This document shows, one piece after another, positions 18,788-27,641 of a DNA stretch of 64,000 nt. The translations under genes were made by a program, and so were the position numbers. Source of the DNA: Rhodocyclaceae bacterium. GTDB taxonomy: Bacteria; Pseudomonadota; Gammaproteobacteria; Burkholderiales; Rhodocyclaceae. Positions within the stretch are counted from its first letter, which is position 1; every line of letters starts with the position of its first letter. The notes under the pieces are model-generated. The model saw only the letters and a program-made list of their open reading frames with translations. It was not told the origin of the DNA and did no database searches. The stretch lies in contig JADKHX010000014.1 in assembly GCA_016721505.1 (NCBI GenBank), positions 1-64,000 of the forward strand. Direction: 5' to 3'.

Positions 18788-20773
18788 TCAGCGAAAGGCA
18801 ATGATTATCTGATCCACGGCGAGACTTTCTCCGGCTTGCACCAGCACTTTCTCCACCACGCAATCGCGCTCGGCCTTGAGGATATTTTCCATTTTCATGG
18901 CCTCGATTTTGGCCAAGACTTCACCGGCTTTGACTTCTTGCCCCGCCACCACGGCAACTTGCGTCAGCAAACCTGGCATCGGCGAGAGTAAAAATTTTGA
19001 CATATCGGGCGCTACGACAACTGGCATCAAGGCCATCAAATCTGCCGCGCGTGCCGACATCACTTGCAGATCGGCTTGTACGCCCCAATGGAATAGCCGG
19101 TAGTTCAAACCGACGCGCTCGACTTGCATGCACATCGCCTGCCCGTTGAGGGTGCCGTGGGCGAGCAAATCACCAGGTTGCCATTTGGAACGAATCGCGT
19201 AGGTTTTGTCCGCCGCCGTTATGACCCATCCGCCGTGTTCCGGGTGCACTGTGACCGGATAGCGTGCGCCGTTAAACAGCACCACGTAGTCATTACTGGG
19301 GTGATATTCATGACCAGGCATTTGGCCACTGATCGCTGCGTTCTTGTGTAAAAACCGGCCGTGAATCGCCGCTGCCACAACCACCAAAATCATCGGATCG
19401 TCGTGCGGCACACAAGACGCGTCAAATCCTTTTGGATATTCTTCGGCAATCAATCCGGTGTTGAAATCGCCACTCACAAAGCGCGGGTGTTGCATCAGCG
19501 CCGCCTGAAAAGCGATGTTGGACGAAACACCCCGAATCACAAATTCGTTGAGTGCCTCACGCATGCGCAAAATCGCTTCGCCACGTGTCGGCATATGCAC
19601 AATCAATTTGGCAATCATCGAATCGTAAAACATCGAAATCTCACCGCCTTCATACACGCCGGTGTCGACACGCACGCCGGTCACTTCCGGCGGTGGCAAA
19701 TATTTCACCAGTCGACCAGTGGATGGTAAAAATCCACGGAAAGGATCCTCGGCATTGATACGGCATTCCATTGCCCAGCCGTTCAACTGAATTTCGTCCT
19801 GCGTGAATGACAGCGTGTCACCAGCAGCAACTCGGATCATCCATTCGACCAAATCAATTCCTGTAATTAACTCAGTCACCGGATGCTCGACTTGCAAGCG
19901 CGTGTTCATTTCAAGAAAGTAAAAACTCTTGTCCTTGCCGACCACGAATTCCACAGTTCCAGCGCTCTGGTATTGCACTGCTTTGGCCAACGCTACCGCC
20001 TGCTCGCCCATGGCTTTGCGCGTTGCTGAATCAAGAAATGGGGAGGGTGCTTCCTCAATCACCTTTTGATGACGACGTTGGATAGAGCATTCGCGCTCGT
20101 GCAAATACACGGTGTTGCCATGTGCGTCGCCTAGCACTTGGATTTCTATATGCCGAGGTTCTTCGACAAATTTTTCGATGAACACGCGATCATCGCCAAA
20201 AGCGTTCAGAGCTTCGGTTTTGCATGAGGCGAAACCTTCGTGCGCTTCCTTGTCAGAGTAGGCCACGCGCAAGCCTTTGCCGCCGCCACCGGCCGAGGCT
20301 TTAATCATTACCGGATAGCCAATTTTTTTGGCAATCTCTACGGCTTGTTCGGGGGTATCAATTGCGTCGTTGTGACCGGGAATGCAATTGACCTTCGCCG
20401 CGTTGGCTAATTTTTTCGATGCAATCTTGTCACCCATCGCGGCGATTGAATGATGTTTCGGGCCGATAAAAATAATTCCCGCTTCTTCCAGTCGTCGCGA
20501 AAATTCAGCGTTTTCGGAAAGAAAACCGTAACCCGGATGAACGGCTTCCGCGCCAGTTGCCTGACACGCGGCAATGATCTTTTCCATCACCAGATAGGAT
20601 TCTTTTGAGGCGGCAGGACCGATGCACACCGCTTCGTCGGCAAGCTCGACATGGCGCGCATCGCGGTCAGCTTCGGAGTAAACCGCCACCGTCGCGATGC
20701 CCATTTTTTTTGCGGTCTTAATCACTCGACAGGCAATTTCACCACGGTTGGCGATGAGTATTTTTTTGAACAT
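18788..20773 (-). CDS. pccA: Propionyl-CoA carboxylase, biotin-containing alpha subunit
   Basis: 661 aa from the ATG at 20773 (MFKKILIANRGEIACRVI), preceded by AAGGAA; the open frame extends upstream to 20821 across a repeat copy but without homology. Biotin carboxylase with HPGYGFLSENAEF, the Gly-rich ATP loop KASAGGGGKGLR, RECSIQRRHQK and EMNTRLQVEHPVTE. The C-terminal biotinyl domain has EAMKMEN with biotin Lys627, 35 residues from the end. With PccB it carboxylates propionyl-CoA to methylmalonyl-CoA. It could serve another acyl-CoA, but mutase and meaB upstream support propionyl-CoA. It is the last gene of scpA-meaB-pccB-pccA. Confidence 0.93.
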   Translation of the reverse strand: MFKKILIANRGEIACRVIKTAKKMGIATVAVYSEADRDARHVELADEAVCIGPAASKESYLVMEKIIAACQATGAEAVHPGYGFLSENAEFSRRLEEAGIIFIGPKHHSIAAMGDKIASKKLANAAKVNCIPGHNDAIDTPEQAVEIAKKIGYPVMIKASAGGGGKGLRVAYSDKEAHEGFASCKTEALNAFGDDRVFIEKFVEEPRHIEIQVLGDAHGNTVYLHERECSIQRRHQKVIEEAPSPFLDSATRKAMGEQAVALAKAVQYQSAGTVEFVVGKDKSFYFLEMNTRLQVEHPVTELITGIDLVEWMIRVAAGDTLSFTQDEIQLNGWAMECRINAEDPFRGFLPSTGRLVKYLPPPEVTGVRVDTGVYEGGEISMFYDSMIAKLIVHMPTRGEAILRMREALNEFVIRGVSSNIAFQAALMQHPRFVSGDFNTGLIAEEYPKGFDASCVPHDDPMILVVVAAAIHGRFLHKNAAISGQMPGHEYHPSNDYVVLFNGARYPVTVHPEHGGWVITAADKTYAIRSKWQPGDLLAHGTLNGQAMCMQVERVGLNYRLFHWGVQADLQVMSARAADLMALMPVVVAPDMSKFLLSPMPGLLTQVAVVAGQEVKAGEVLAKIEAMKMENILKAERDCVVEKVLVQAGESLAVDQIIIAFR

Positions 20774-20799
20774 TATTTGATTCCTTTTTGTTCTATCTT

Positions 20800-20826
20800 C
20801 ACGGCGTGTTAACAGCACCAACTGGC
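20800..20826 (+). repeat. 27-bp dispersed repeat, copy 4
   Basis: Full-length copy in the 69-bp pccB-pccA gap, on the strand opposite to the genes. Its position is just upstream of the pccA ribosome site. Confidence 0.85.
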
Positions 20827-20842
20827 AGCGAATACGTTTGCT

Positions 20843-22375
20843 TCACAGTGGAATATTCCCATGCTTGCGCCACGGATTCTGGATGGTCTTGCCACGCAGC
20901 ATGGCGAGGCTACGGCACACGCGTTTGCGCGTCTCGTTGGGCATGATGACATCGTCGATAAAGCCGCGCGCACCGGCCACAAATGGGTTAGCGAATTTGG
21001 CTTTGTACTCGGCTTCGCGCTCGGCTACTTTCACCGGATCGCCTTTCTCTTCGCGGAAAATAATTTCCACCGCGCCCTTTGGTCCCATCACCGCAATCTC
21101 GGCCGATGGCCAAGCGAAATTCACATCACCGCGCAGATGCTTCGAAGCCATCACGTCGTAAGCACCGCCGTAGGCTTTGCGCGTGATGAGCGTAACTTTC
21201 GGTACCGTGCATTCGGCGTAGGCGTAGAGCAACTTTGCGCCGTGCTTGATGATGCCGCTGTACTCTTGCGAAGTGCCGGGCATGAATCCCGGCACATCAA
21301 CCAAGGTGATGATGGGAATATTGAAGGCGTCGCAAAAGCGCACGAAACGTCCGGCCTTGATCGCCGATTTGATATCTAGACATCCAGCCAACACCATCGG
21401 TTGATTGGCAACGATGCCGACCGTTTGGCCTTCCATACGGGCGAAACCGATAACGATGTTTTTGGCGTAGTTGGCTTGCAACTCGAAGAACTCGGTGTCA
21501 TCGACCATCTTTTGAATGAGTTCTTTAATGTCGTACGGCTTGTTCGGGTTGTCCGGCACCAAAGTGTCGAGTGAATAGTCGAGTCGGTCAGCGGGATCTT
21601 TGGTCGGTTTGGTCGGCGGTTTCTCGCGATTGTTCAAGGGTAGAAAATCAAAGAAACGGCGCAACATCATTAGTGCTTGCACATCATTATCAAAAGCCAA
21701 ATCGGCCACGCCGGATTTAGTGGTGTGGGTCAGTGCGCCACCAAGTTCTTCGGCGGTCACATCTTCATGGGTCACCGTCTTGACTACTTCCGGGCCGGTG
21801 ACGAACATGTAGGAAGTGTTTTTGACCATGAAAATAAAATCGGTAATCGCCGGCGAATAAACCGCGCCACCAGCGCATGGCCCCATGATCAGCGAGATTT
21901 GTGGAATCACTCCCGAGGCCATCACGTTGCGCTGAAATACGTCGGCATAACCACCGAGTGCCGCAACGCCTTCTTGTATCCGTGCGCCGCCAGAATCATT
22001 AAGCCCGATCACCGGCGCGCCGACTTTCATTGCATGGTCCATCACCTTGCAAATCTTCTCGGCATGAGTCTCTGAAAGCGCACCGCCAAACACGGTGAAA
22101 TCTTGCGAATAGACAAACACCATGCGACCGTTGATCGTGCCATAACCAATCACCACGCCGTCGCCGGGGATGTGGCTTTGATCCATACCGAAATCAACAC
22201 AACGATGTTCCTTGAACATGTCCCACTCTTCAAAGCTGCCGTCGTCGAGCAGTAAATCGATGCGTTCTCTGGCGGTGAGTTTGCCTTTGGCATGCTGCGA
22301 CGCGATGCGTTTTTCGCCACCGCCGAGTGCCGCACGATGACGCTTTTCGTTTAGTTGATCGATGATTTCATGCAT
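20843..22375 (-). CDS. pccB: Propionyl-CoA carboxylase, carboxyltransferase beta subunit
   Basis: 510 aa, normal length. Carboxyltransferase motifs: KLTARERIDLLLDDGSFEE, VVIGYGTINGRMVFVYSQDFTVFGGALSE, GLNDSGGARIQEGV, the oxyanion GPCAGGAVYSPA and the second-half DVPGFMPGTSQEY with KAYGGAYDVM. The residue pattern matches propionyl-CoA rather than acetyl-CoA enzymes, and the neighbours agree. ATG start at 22375. It is separated from meaB by 138 bp with an inverted repeat and from pccA by 69 bp with a repeat copy. Confidence 0.94.
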   Translation of the reverse strand: MHEIIDQLNEKRHRAALGGGEKRIASQHAKGKLTARERIDLLLDDGSFEEWDMFKEHRCVDFGMDQSHIPGDGVVIGYGTINGRMVFVYSQDFTVFGGALSETHAEKICKVMDHAMKVGAPVIGLNDSGGARIQEGVAALGGYADVFQRNVMASGVIPQISLIMGPCAGGAVYSPAITDFIFMVKNTSYMFVTGPEVVKTVTHEDVTAEELGGALTHTTKSGVADLAFDNDVQALMMLRRFFDFLPLNNREKPPTKPTKDPADRLDYSLDTLVPDNPNKPYDIKELIQKMVDDTEFFELQANYAKNIVIGFARMEGQTVGIVANQPMVLAGCLDIKSAIKAGRFVRFCDAFNIPIITLVDVPGFMPGTSQEYSGIIKHGAKLLYAYAECTVPKVTLITRKAYGGAYDVMASKHLRGDVNFAWPSAEIAVMGPKGAVEIIFREEKGDPVKVAEREAEYKAKFANPFVAGARGFIDDVIMPNETRKRVCRSLAMLRGKTIQNPWRKHGNIPL

Positions 22376-22404
22376 GTGAAGTCTCCAAGAATCCTAAAAA
22401 CTTT

Positions 22405-22488
22405 GACAGGATTTACAGGATGAACAGGATAAAAAAACTACGCCCTGTTTTGCCTGGCTTTCATCCTGTTCATCCTGTAAATCCTGTC
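22405..22488. repeat. Long perfect inverted repeat between meaB and pccB
   Basis: Two perfectly complementary 26-nt arms (22405-22430 and 22463-22488) flank a 32-nt loop. Each arm is built on three near-tandem ACAGGAT units (GACAGGATTTACAGGATG then AACAGGAT). The RNA would form a long stem inside the operon transcript. It resembles ACAGGAT-type intergenic repeats I recall from proteobacterial genomes. It may stabilise or attenuate the message between meaB and pccB. Confidence 0.85.
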
Positions 22489-22513
22489 CAAAAGCTCTTG
22501 CTTTTCAGGTTGC

Positions 22514-23536
22514 TCAATTTACCAACGCCAACAATTGCTGCGCTGCTGCCGCAGGCGTGACGCTCCCGTTTTCGACAGCGACGGACAATGCCGGCAGTGC
22601 TGCCGCCACTGCCGGATGCTGACGAAATTGTTGTCGCAAAGCTGAGTCGATTTGTTGATTCATCCACGCCAATGCTTGATGTTGGCGTTTGCTTAAAAAC
22701 TCACCGCTGGCTTGCATCTTAAGTCGGAAATCGACGACCTGCTGCCAAAAATCCGCCAGCCCATCTTGCTTGAACGCCGACAAGCACATCACATGCGGTG
22801 TCCAAAATTTTGAGCTGGGGCGCAGCATGGACAGGGCCAGACGCATTTGCGCCACGGCGCGTTGCGCGGCGATCAAATCAATATCCGCTTTGTTGAACAC
22901 GACAAAATCAGCGAGCTCCATGATGCCCTTCTTGATCGCCTGCAAATCGTCGCCCGCATTGGGTAATTGCATCAGCACGAACAAGTCGGTCATCGCCGCG
23001 ACTGCGATTTCGGATTGCCCAACGCCTACGGTTTCAACAATGATGATGTCGTATCCCGCTGCCTCACAGAGCAAAATCGCTTCGCGCGTGTGATCGGTCA
23101 CGCCGCCCAGCGCGCCTGACGATGGCGAAGGACGGATGAAGGCGGCATCCGCCAGAGACAGATGCTCCATTCGCGTTTTGTCACCGAGTATCGAGCCACC
23201 AGTGAGTGATGATGAAGGGTCGACGGCAAGTACGGCGACTTTGTGTCCCGCTGCAATCAGATACAAACCTAGCGCTTCAATGAAAGTGGATTTGCCTACG
23301 CCGGGCACTCCGGAGATGCCTATTCTGAGTGCAGATGTTTTTGACAGCGTGTGGCCAGCACCAACTGACGAGTCTGCCGATACGATAATTTCCGCGATGA
23401 GTTTTTGCGCACGTTTGGCATGCGCTGGCAACGTCGATTCAACCAGCGTAATCGCCTTTGCCAGTGCACGGCGTTCGCCCTTGCGCACAGCAACTAACAA
23501 CTGTGCGTCGCTCGCGCTTTCTACATCGATTTGCAT
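22514..23536 (-). CDS. meaB: Methylmalonyl-CoA mutase-associated GTPase MeaB
   Basis: 340 aa. G3E-family P-loop GTPase with GISGVPGVGKST (Walker A, about residues 73-84), VDPSSSLTGGSILGDKTRM, ETVGVGQSE and the NKAD guanine motif (VVFNKADID). It guards loading and reactivation of the B12-dependent mutase. The start ATG at 23536 touches the mutase stop at 23537. About ten residues (near 57-65, SSVGAGHTLS) between the N-terminal helices and the GTPase core are encoded by the reverse of a 27-bp repeat copy, giving a longer linker than usual. Confidence 0.95.
   Translation of the reverse strand: MQIDVESASDAQLLVAVRKGERRALAKAITLVESTLPAHAKRAQKLIAEIIVSADSSVGAGHTLSKTSALRIGISGVPGVGKSTFIEALGLYLIAAGHKVAVLAVDPSSSLTGGSILGDKTRMEHLSLADAAFIRPSPSSGALGGVTDHTREAILLCEAAGYDIIIVETVGVGQSEIAVAAMTDLFVLMQLPNAGDDLQAIKKGIMELADFVVFNKADIDLIAAQRAVAQMRLALSMLRPSSKFWTPHVMCLSAFKQDGLADFWQQVVDFRLKMQASGEFLSKRQHQALAWMNQQIDSALRQQFRQHPAVAAALPALSVAVENGSVTPAAAAQQLLALVN
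23343..23369 (+). repeat. 27-bp dispersed repeat, copy 5, inside meaB
   Basis: Full-length copy antisense to meaB. The gene reads through it as part of SSVGAGHTLS without breaking the frame. Confidence 0.85.
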
Positions 23537-25705
23537 CTAGGAATGGCCGGCAATCTTAGCCCGAATTGCAGCGAGCACGGCGCGCGCGGAATCCGGTATT
23601 GGTGTGCCTGGGCCGAAGATTGCGGCAGCACCTGCTGCGGTTAATTCTGCGTAATCTTGCGCCGGAATCACGCCGCCGACGAACACCACAATATCGTTGG
23701 CGCCTTGCGCCTTCAATGCGCTAACCAGTTCCGGCACCAAGGTTTTATGACCAGCGGCGAGCGTCGAAACACCTATCGCATGCACGTCATTTTCCACCGC
23801 TTGGCGCGCTGCCTCGGCGGGAGTTTGGAACAGCGGGCCGACATCGACATCGAAGCCTAAATCAGCAAATGCAGTGGCGACCACCTTCGCGCCGCGATCG
23901 TGTCCGTCCTGGCCGAGCTTAGCGATCATCAGTCGCGGGCGGCGACCATAGTCTCGTGCAAATGCGTCGATCTCCGCGCGAATCGCGATCATGGTTTTGT
24001 CCTCATCGCCATTACCAAAAGCAGCACTATAAACACCGGAAACCGTTTGGTTTGTCGCCCGATGCCGACTCCAGGCGGACTCCAAGGCATCGGAAATTTC
24101 CCCCACCGTGGCGCGCAGACGCACGGCTTTAATGGCTAGGTCGAGCAAATTTTTACTGCGGTCGTTGGCGGCTGCGTTGAGGTCGTTTAATGCCGCCATG
24201 ACAGCGTTGTCGTCACGTTTGGCGCGCAAGGTTTTGAGCCGTGCGATCTGTCCATCGCGCACGGCGTGGTTATCGACATCAAGGGTTTCTATCGACGCTT
24301 CAGTTTTGAGTCGATATTTATTCACGCCAACAATGACATCTTTACCCGAGTCGATTCGCGCTTGCTTTTCGGCGGCGCATTTTTCGATTTGCAGCTTGGC
24401 CCAACCGCTTTGCACCGCTTGCGTCATACCGCCCAGCGCATCGACCTCGTTGATGATTTTCCAGGCCGCATCGGCCATATCCTGGGTGAGCTTTTCCATC
24501 ATGTAACTGCCGGCCCACGGGTCGATGACATTGGGGATATGCGTTTCTTCCTGGATGATGAGCTGCGTGTTGCGCGCAATACGTGACGAAAATTCGGTCG
24601 GCAAAGCGATAGCTTCGTCGAGCGAATTGGTGTGCAGACTTTGTGTGCCGCCGAACACCGCCGCCATTGCTTCTACCGTGGTACGTACCACGTTGTTGTA
24701 GGGGTCTTGCTCGGTCAAACTCCAACCAGATGTTTGGCAGTGCGTGCGTAACATCGAGGACTTTGGATTGTTCGGCGCGAACTCGCTCATGATGCGAAAC
24801 CAGAGCAAGCGTGCGGCGCGCAGCTTGGCGATTTCGAGATAGAAATTCATCCCGATAGCAAAGAAGAAACTTAAGCGCCCGGCGAATTCGTCGACGTTCA
24901 TGCCGCTGGCGATTGCCGTTTTCACATACTCGCGACCATCGGCCAAAGTAAAAGCCAGCTCTAGTGCTTGGGTCGCGCCGGCCTCCTGAATGTGATAACC
25001 GGAGATCGAAATTGAATTGAATTTCGGCATGTGCTGTGCCGTGTAACCGATGATATCGGACACAATCCGCATCGATGGTTCGGGCGGATAAATGTAGGTA
25101 TTGCGCACCATGAATTCTTTGAGGATGTCGTTTTGTATGGTGCCGGAAAGCTGTGCTTGCGCTACACCTTGCTCCTCGGCGGCGACTATATAACCGGCCA
25201 AAATCGGCAATACCGCACCATTCATGGTCATCGATACTGACACTTTGTCGAGCGGAATTGCGTCGAACAAAATCTTCATATCCTCGACCGAATCAATCGC
25301 CACGCCAGCCTTACCGACGTCGCCAGTGACCCGCGGATGATCGGAATCGTAGCCACGATGAGTGGCCAAGTCGAAAGCCACCGACACGCCTTGCGCACCA
25401 GCAGCGAGGGCTTGTCGATAAAAGGCGTTGGAAGCTTCGGCGGTGGAGAAGCCAGCGTACTGCCGGATAGTCCAAGGCCGCACCGCGTACATGGTCGCTT
25501 GCGGGCCGCGCACGTAGGGTGCGAAGCCGGGTAAGGTGTCGGCGTTTTTCAGATCGTCGGTATCGGCTTTGGTGTACAGCGCTTTGACCGTGATGCCTTC
25601 CGGTGTTTGCCAGTCAAGCCTGGCCACATTCCCGTCGGGGGCGGATTTGGCAGCGGACTTTTGCCAGTCGGCAAGTGTTGGTTGGGTTGGTTTTTCGATA
25701 GTCAT
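23537..25705 (-). CDS. scpA: Methylmalonyl-CoA mutase
   Basis: 722 aa, a full single-chain mutase. N-terminal TIM-barrel with RPWTIRQYAGFSTAEASNAFYR, VAFDLATHRGYDSDHPRV, GDVGKAGVAIDSVEDM and RIARNTQLIIQEETHI. C-terminal B12-binding domain with the DxHxxG signature in KLGQDGHDRGAKV (lower axial His), followed by GPLFQTPAEAA and GVSTLAAGHKTL. It interconverts (R)-methylmalonyl-CoA and succinyl-CoA using adenosylcobalamin. Start ATG 25705. It is first in the operon and divergent from the GntR gene 118 bp away. Confidence 0.97.
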   Translation of the reverse strand: MTIEKPTQPTLADWQKSAAKSAPDGNVARLDWQTPEGITVKALYTKADTDDLKNADTLPGFAPYVRGPQATMYAVRPWTIRQYAGFSTAEASNAFYRQALAAGAQGVSVAFDLATHRGYDSDHPRVTGDVGKAGVAIDSVEDMKILFDAIPLDKVSVSMTMNGAVLPILAGYIVAAEEQGVAQAQLSGTIQNDILKEFMVRNTYIYPPEPSMRIVSDIIGYTAQHMPKFNSISISGYHIQEAGATQALELAFTLADGREYVKTAIASGMNVDEFAGRLSFFFAIGMNFYLEIAKLRAARLLWFRIMSEFAPNNPKSSMLRTHCQTSGWSLTEQDPYNNVVRTTVEAMAAVFGGTQSLHTNSLDEAIALPTEFSSRIARNTQLIIQEETHIPNVIDPWAGSYMMEKLTQDMADAAWKIINEVDALGGMTQAVQSGWAKLQIEKCAAEKQARIDSGKDVIVGVNKYRLKTEASIETLDVDNHAVRDGQIARLKTLRAKRDDNAVMAALNDLNAAANDRSKNLLDLAIKAVRLRATVGEISDALESAWSRHRATNQTVSGVYSAAFGNGDEDKTMIAIRAEIDAFARDYGRRPRLMIAKLGQDGHDRGAKVVATAFADLGFDVDVGPLFQTPAEAARQAVENDVHAIGVSTLAAGHKTLVPELVSALKAQGANDIVVFVGGVIPAQDYAELTAAGAAAIFGPGTPIPDSARAVLAAIRAKIAGHS

Positions 25706-25782
25706 AGAACGCCTTTTTGCTCAATTGGTGCTTGCACTGTGCCGTATCGCCTCCAGCATGACGATGCGCCGCATTGAAAGTA

Positions 25783-25808
25783 TTGACAAGCAAGAATGTC
25801 CATATAAT
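25783..25808 (+). promoter_or_regulatory. Possible gntR promoter
   Basis: TTGACA (25783-25788) and TATAAT (25803-25808) are both perfect hexamers, but the spacer is only 14 nt, shorter than the usual 16-18. It may be a weak or activator-dependent promoter, or the -10 may lie slightly downstream. Confidence 0.35.
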
Positions 25809-25810
25809 AC

Positions 25811-25832
25811 TGCATCCATAATTATGAATGCA
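25811..25832. promoter_or_regulatory. 22-bp palindrome overlapping the gntR start, probable operator
   Basis: TGCAT and ATGCA arms flank a perfect CATAATTATG centre; 20 of 22 positions are self-complementary. It directly follows the possible -10 box and covers the gntR start codon at 25824, which is the expected place for an autoregulatory site. It lies in the gntR-scpA divergent region, so it could also affect the propionyl-CoA operon. Confidence 0.5.
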
Positions 25833-26498
25833 AGAACGCCTACACTGTCACTGGCTCAACCCGCGCTTTACGAACAGGTGGCGGAGCAATTGCGCAGCAA
25901 GATTTTTGCCCATGAACTCAAGCCCGGTGCGTGGCTGGACGAACAAACGCTGGCTGCTGATTACGGCATCAGTCGCACGCCTTTGCGCGAAGCCTTGAAG
26001 GTACTGGCTGCCGAAGGTCTGGTGGTCTTGAAACCGCGTCGCGGCTGTTATGTCACCGAGCTTTCCGAACAAGATCTGGACGATGTATTTCCCGTCATGG
26101 CGATGCTCGAAGGCATGGTCGCGCAAGCGGCGACACAGCGTATCACCAGCACCAACTGGCGAAATCTATGCGCCATCCACGACGAATTGGAGCAAACCGC
26201 TGCGGCCAATAACGCCGATGGGTTTTTCGATGCCAATCAGCGCTTTCACGCGGCGCTCAAGGACATCGCGGGCAATCGTTATCTGGCGCAACTGATCGAC
26301 GACGCGCGCAAGCTACTCAAACTCACCCGCCGCGATTCCTTGCGCTTGTCAGGCCGTATCACCCAATCTCTGGCCGAGCACCGGGATATTTTGGCTGCTA
26401 TCGAAGCGCGCGACGAAAACCTTGCCGGGCAACGCATGCATGATCATTTGCTGTCTGGCCGTGCCGCGTTAGCGCGCTTGGCGAGCACCAATCGCTGA
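25824..26498 (+). CDS. GntR-family (FadR/FCD subfamily) transcription regulator
   Basis: 224 aa from the ATG at 25824; the open frame runs further upstream but overlaps the mutase gene and has no homology. The winged helix (about 10-75) has LYEQVAEQLRSKIF, GAWLDEQTLAADYGISRTPLREALKVLAAEGLV and LKPRRGCYV. The FCD effector domain follows, with FDANQRFHAAL, AGNRYLAQLID and EHRDILAAIEARD including the metal-binding His/Asp positions typical of the family. Its divergent placement suggests control of the methylmalonyl-CoA operon with an organic acid or acyl-CoA effector (inference). A repeat copy lies within the FCD coding region. Confidence 0.9.
   Translation: MNARTPTLSLAQPALYEQVAEQLRSKIFAHELKPGAWLDEQTLAADYGISRTPLREALKVLAAEGLVVLKPRRGCYVTELSEQDLDDVFPVMAMLEGMVAQAATQRITSTNWRNLCAIHDELEQTAAANNADGFFDANQRFHAALKDIAGNRYLAQLIDDARKLLKLTRRDSLRLSGRITQSLAEHRDILAAIEARDENLAGQRMHDHLLSGRAALARLASTNR
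26134..26160 (+). repeat. 27-bp dispersed repeat, copy 6, inside gntR
   Basis: Full-length copy; 23 consecutive bases equal the intergenic copies at 49793 and 58474. It is read in a different frame from the thiE, dsbD and pilL copies, giving QRITSTNWR. Confidence 0.85.
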
Positions 26499-26525
26499 GA
26501 CGCAACGTGGTCTAGCGACCACATA

Positions 26526-27401
26526 TCACACGCCATTGTTTTTGAACCAAGCCAGCAATCGCTGCCAGCCGTCAATCGCTTCAGTCTTGCGATAACTCGG
26601 TCGGTAATCGGCATGAAAGGCATGGCCGACCCCGTCATAAACATGTATCTGTGATTTGCTACCCTGCTTTTCCAGCGCCTGACGCATGGCATCGACATCG
26701 CTCAAAGGGATACCTTGGTCAGCCGCGCCGTAGAGGCCGAGAACGGGCGTTTTTATCTTGGCGACCAGATCGATTGGGTAGGCTGGTTGTAGCTTGGTCG
26801 GATTGCCGTCGAGCTTGCCATACCAAGCCACGGCGGCGGCGACTTTTGGGTTGTGCGCCGTATACAACCACGTGATACGCCCGCCCCAGCAAAAGCCGGT
26901 GATGGCCAATTTCGCCGTGTCGCCCCCGTTTTTGCCAGCCCATGCGACGCAAGCATCGAGATCGCTCATCACCACCGCATCATCGGCTTTGGAAACCACG
27001 TTGGCAAACAAATCTGGAATGCTGGTGTAACTGCGCGGGTCGCCGTAGCGCGCAAAAAGTTCCGGCGCGATGGCGATATAGCCGAGCTTGGCGAAGCGAC
27101 GGCACACATCACGAATGTATTCGTGCGCGCCGAAAATTTCGGATACGACGAGCACGACAGAAGTATTTTTGGCATTCACCGGCGCGGCGCGATAGGCGAC
27201 CATCTCGCCGTCAGCCACCGGCACTTTGATTTCGCCCGCTATCATCCCTTCGCTATCTGTGGTGATAACCGATTGGGCGGCAATCGGTTGTGTGGCGAGC
27301 GCAAAACCCACGCCAAGACTGGTGACAAGAAAGCTGCGTCGGTTAAAAGTTTCGACCGGATGCAAGCTGGACAATTCTGATTCAAGTTGGCTCTGGTTCA
27401 C
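26526..27401 (-). CDS. Exported dienelactone hydrolase-family protein
   Basis: 291 aa, GTG start at 27401 after GGGGAA. The N-terminus has NRRSFLVTSLGVGFALA, a Tat-like or Sec signal that ends near ATQPIAAQ. Alpha/beta hydrolase fold with the nucleophile Cys in GFCWGG, the acid in YGAADQGIP and the His in GVGHAFHADYRPSY, the Cys-Asp-His triad of dienelactone hydrolases. The true substrate is unknown. It is convergent with gntR (27 bp apart) and stands alone on its strand. Confidence 0.9.
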   Translation of the reverse strand: MNQSQLESELSSLHPVETFNRRSFLVTSLGVGFALATQPIAAQSVITTDSEGMIAGEIKVPVADGEMVAYRAAPVNAKNTSVVLVVSEIFGAHEYIRDVCRRFAKLGYIAIAPELFARYGDPRSYTSIPDLFANVVSKADDAVVMSDLDACVAWAGKNGGDTAKLAITGFCWGGRITWLYTAHNPKVAAAVAWYGKLDGNPTKLQPAYPIDLVAKIKTPVLGLYGAADQGIPLSDVDAMRQALEKQGSKSQIHVYDGVGHAFHADYRPSYRKTEAIDGWQRLLAWFKNNGV

Positions 27402-27496
27402 GACGATTCCCCTAAATTGCTAATTCATTAGTTGGTGCTGATGAAACAAATACAAAACAAAAAACTACCAGCGACAAGGCGGTCGCGCAAAAGACG

Positions 27497-27580
27497 GCTC
27501 TGCATGCCTTTGACTCCGCTTCGCGGGGTGGCAGCTCTGCGCCGTCGCGTGTGGCCACACGCTGTTAGGTCGGCGCTGAC
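27497..27580 (-). repeat. Composite repeat element, copy A
   Basis: A 37-bp block (27497-27533) matches 54457-54493 with only two mismatches; it contains CCACCCCGCGAAGCGG and GGCATGCAGAGC. Next to it is a perfect 20-bp palindrome (27546-27565) built on GCGTGTGGCCACACGC, whose half CAGCGTGTGGCCA equals the 5' half of some 27-bp repeat copies, then a degraded TCAGCGCCGAC. It looks like a larger or rearranged relative of the 27-bp family. Confidence 0.6.
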
Positions 27581-27585
27581 AAACC

Positions 27586-27617
27586 GCAAAACAAAAATGC
27601 TCCTCGCGGAGCATTTT
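27586..27617 (-). terminator. Rho-independent terminator of the TPS operon
   Basis: Perfect 10-bp stem AAAATGCTCC / GGAGCATTTT (27594-27603 and 27608-27617) with a TCGC loop. On the minus strand it is followed by TTTTTGTTTTG. It lies 25 bp past the stop of the FecR-domain gene. Confidence 0.8.
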
Positions 27618-27641
27618 GTTTTCGCTTGATTATTGCGACAT

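Noticed and set aside
25720..25735. AATTGGTGCTTGCAC upstream of the mutase gene
   Set aside because: Too many differences from the repeat to separate from chance.
27428..27442. Short match AGTTGGTGCTGATG after the hydrolase gene
   Set aside because: Only about 12 bases of the repeat core are present, so it is at most a relic and was not counted.
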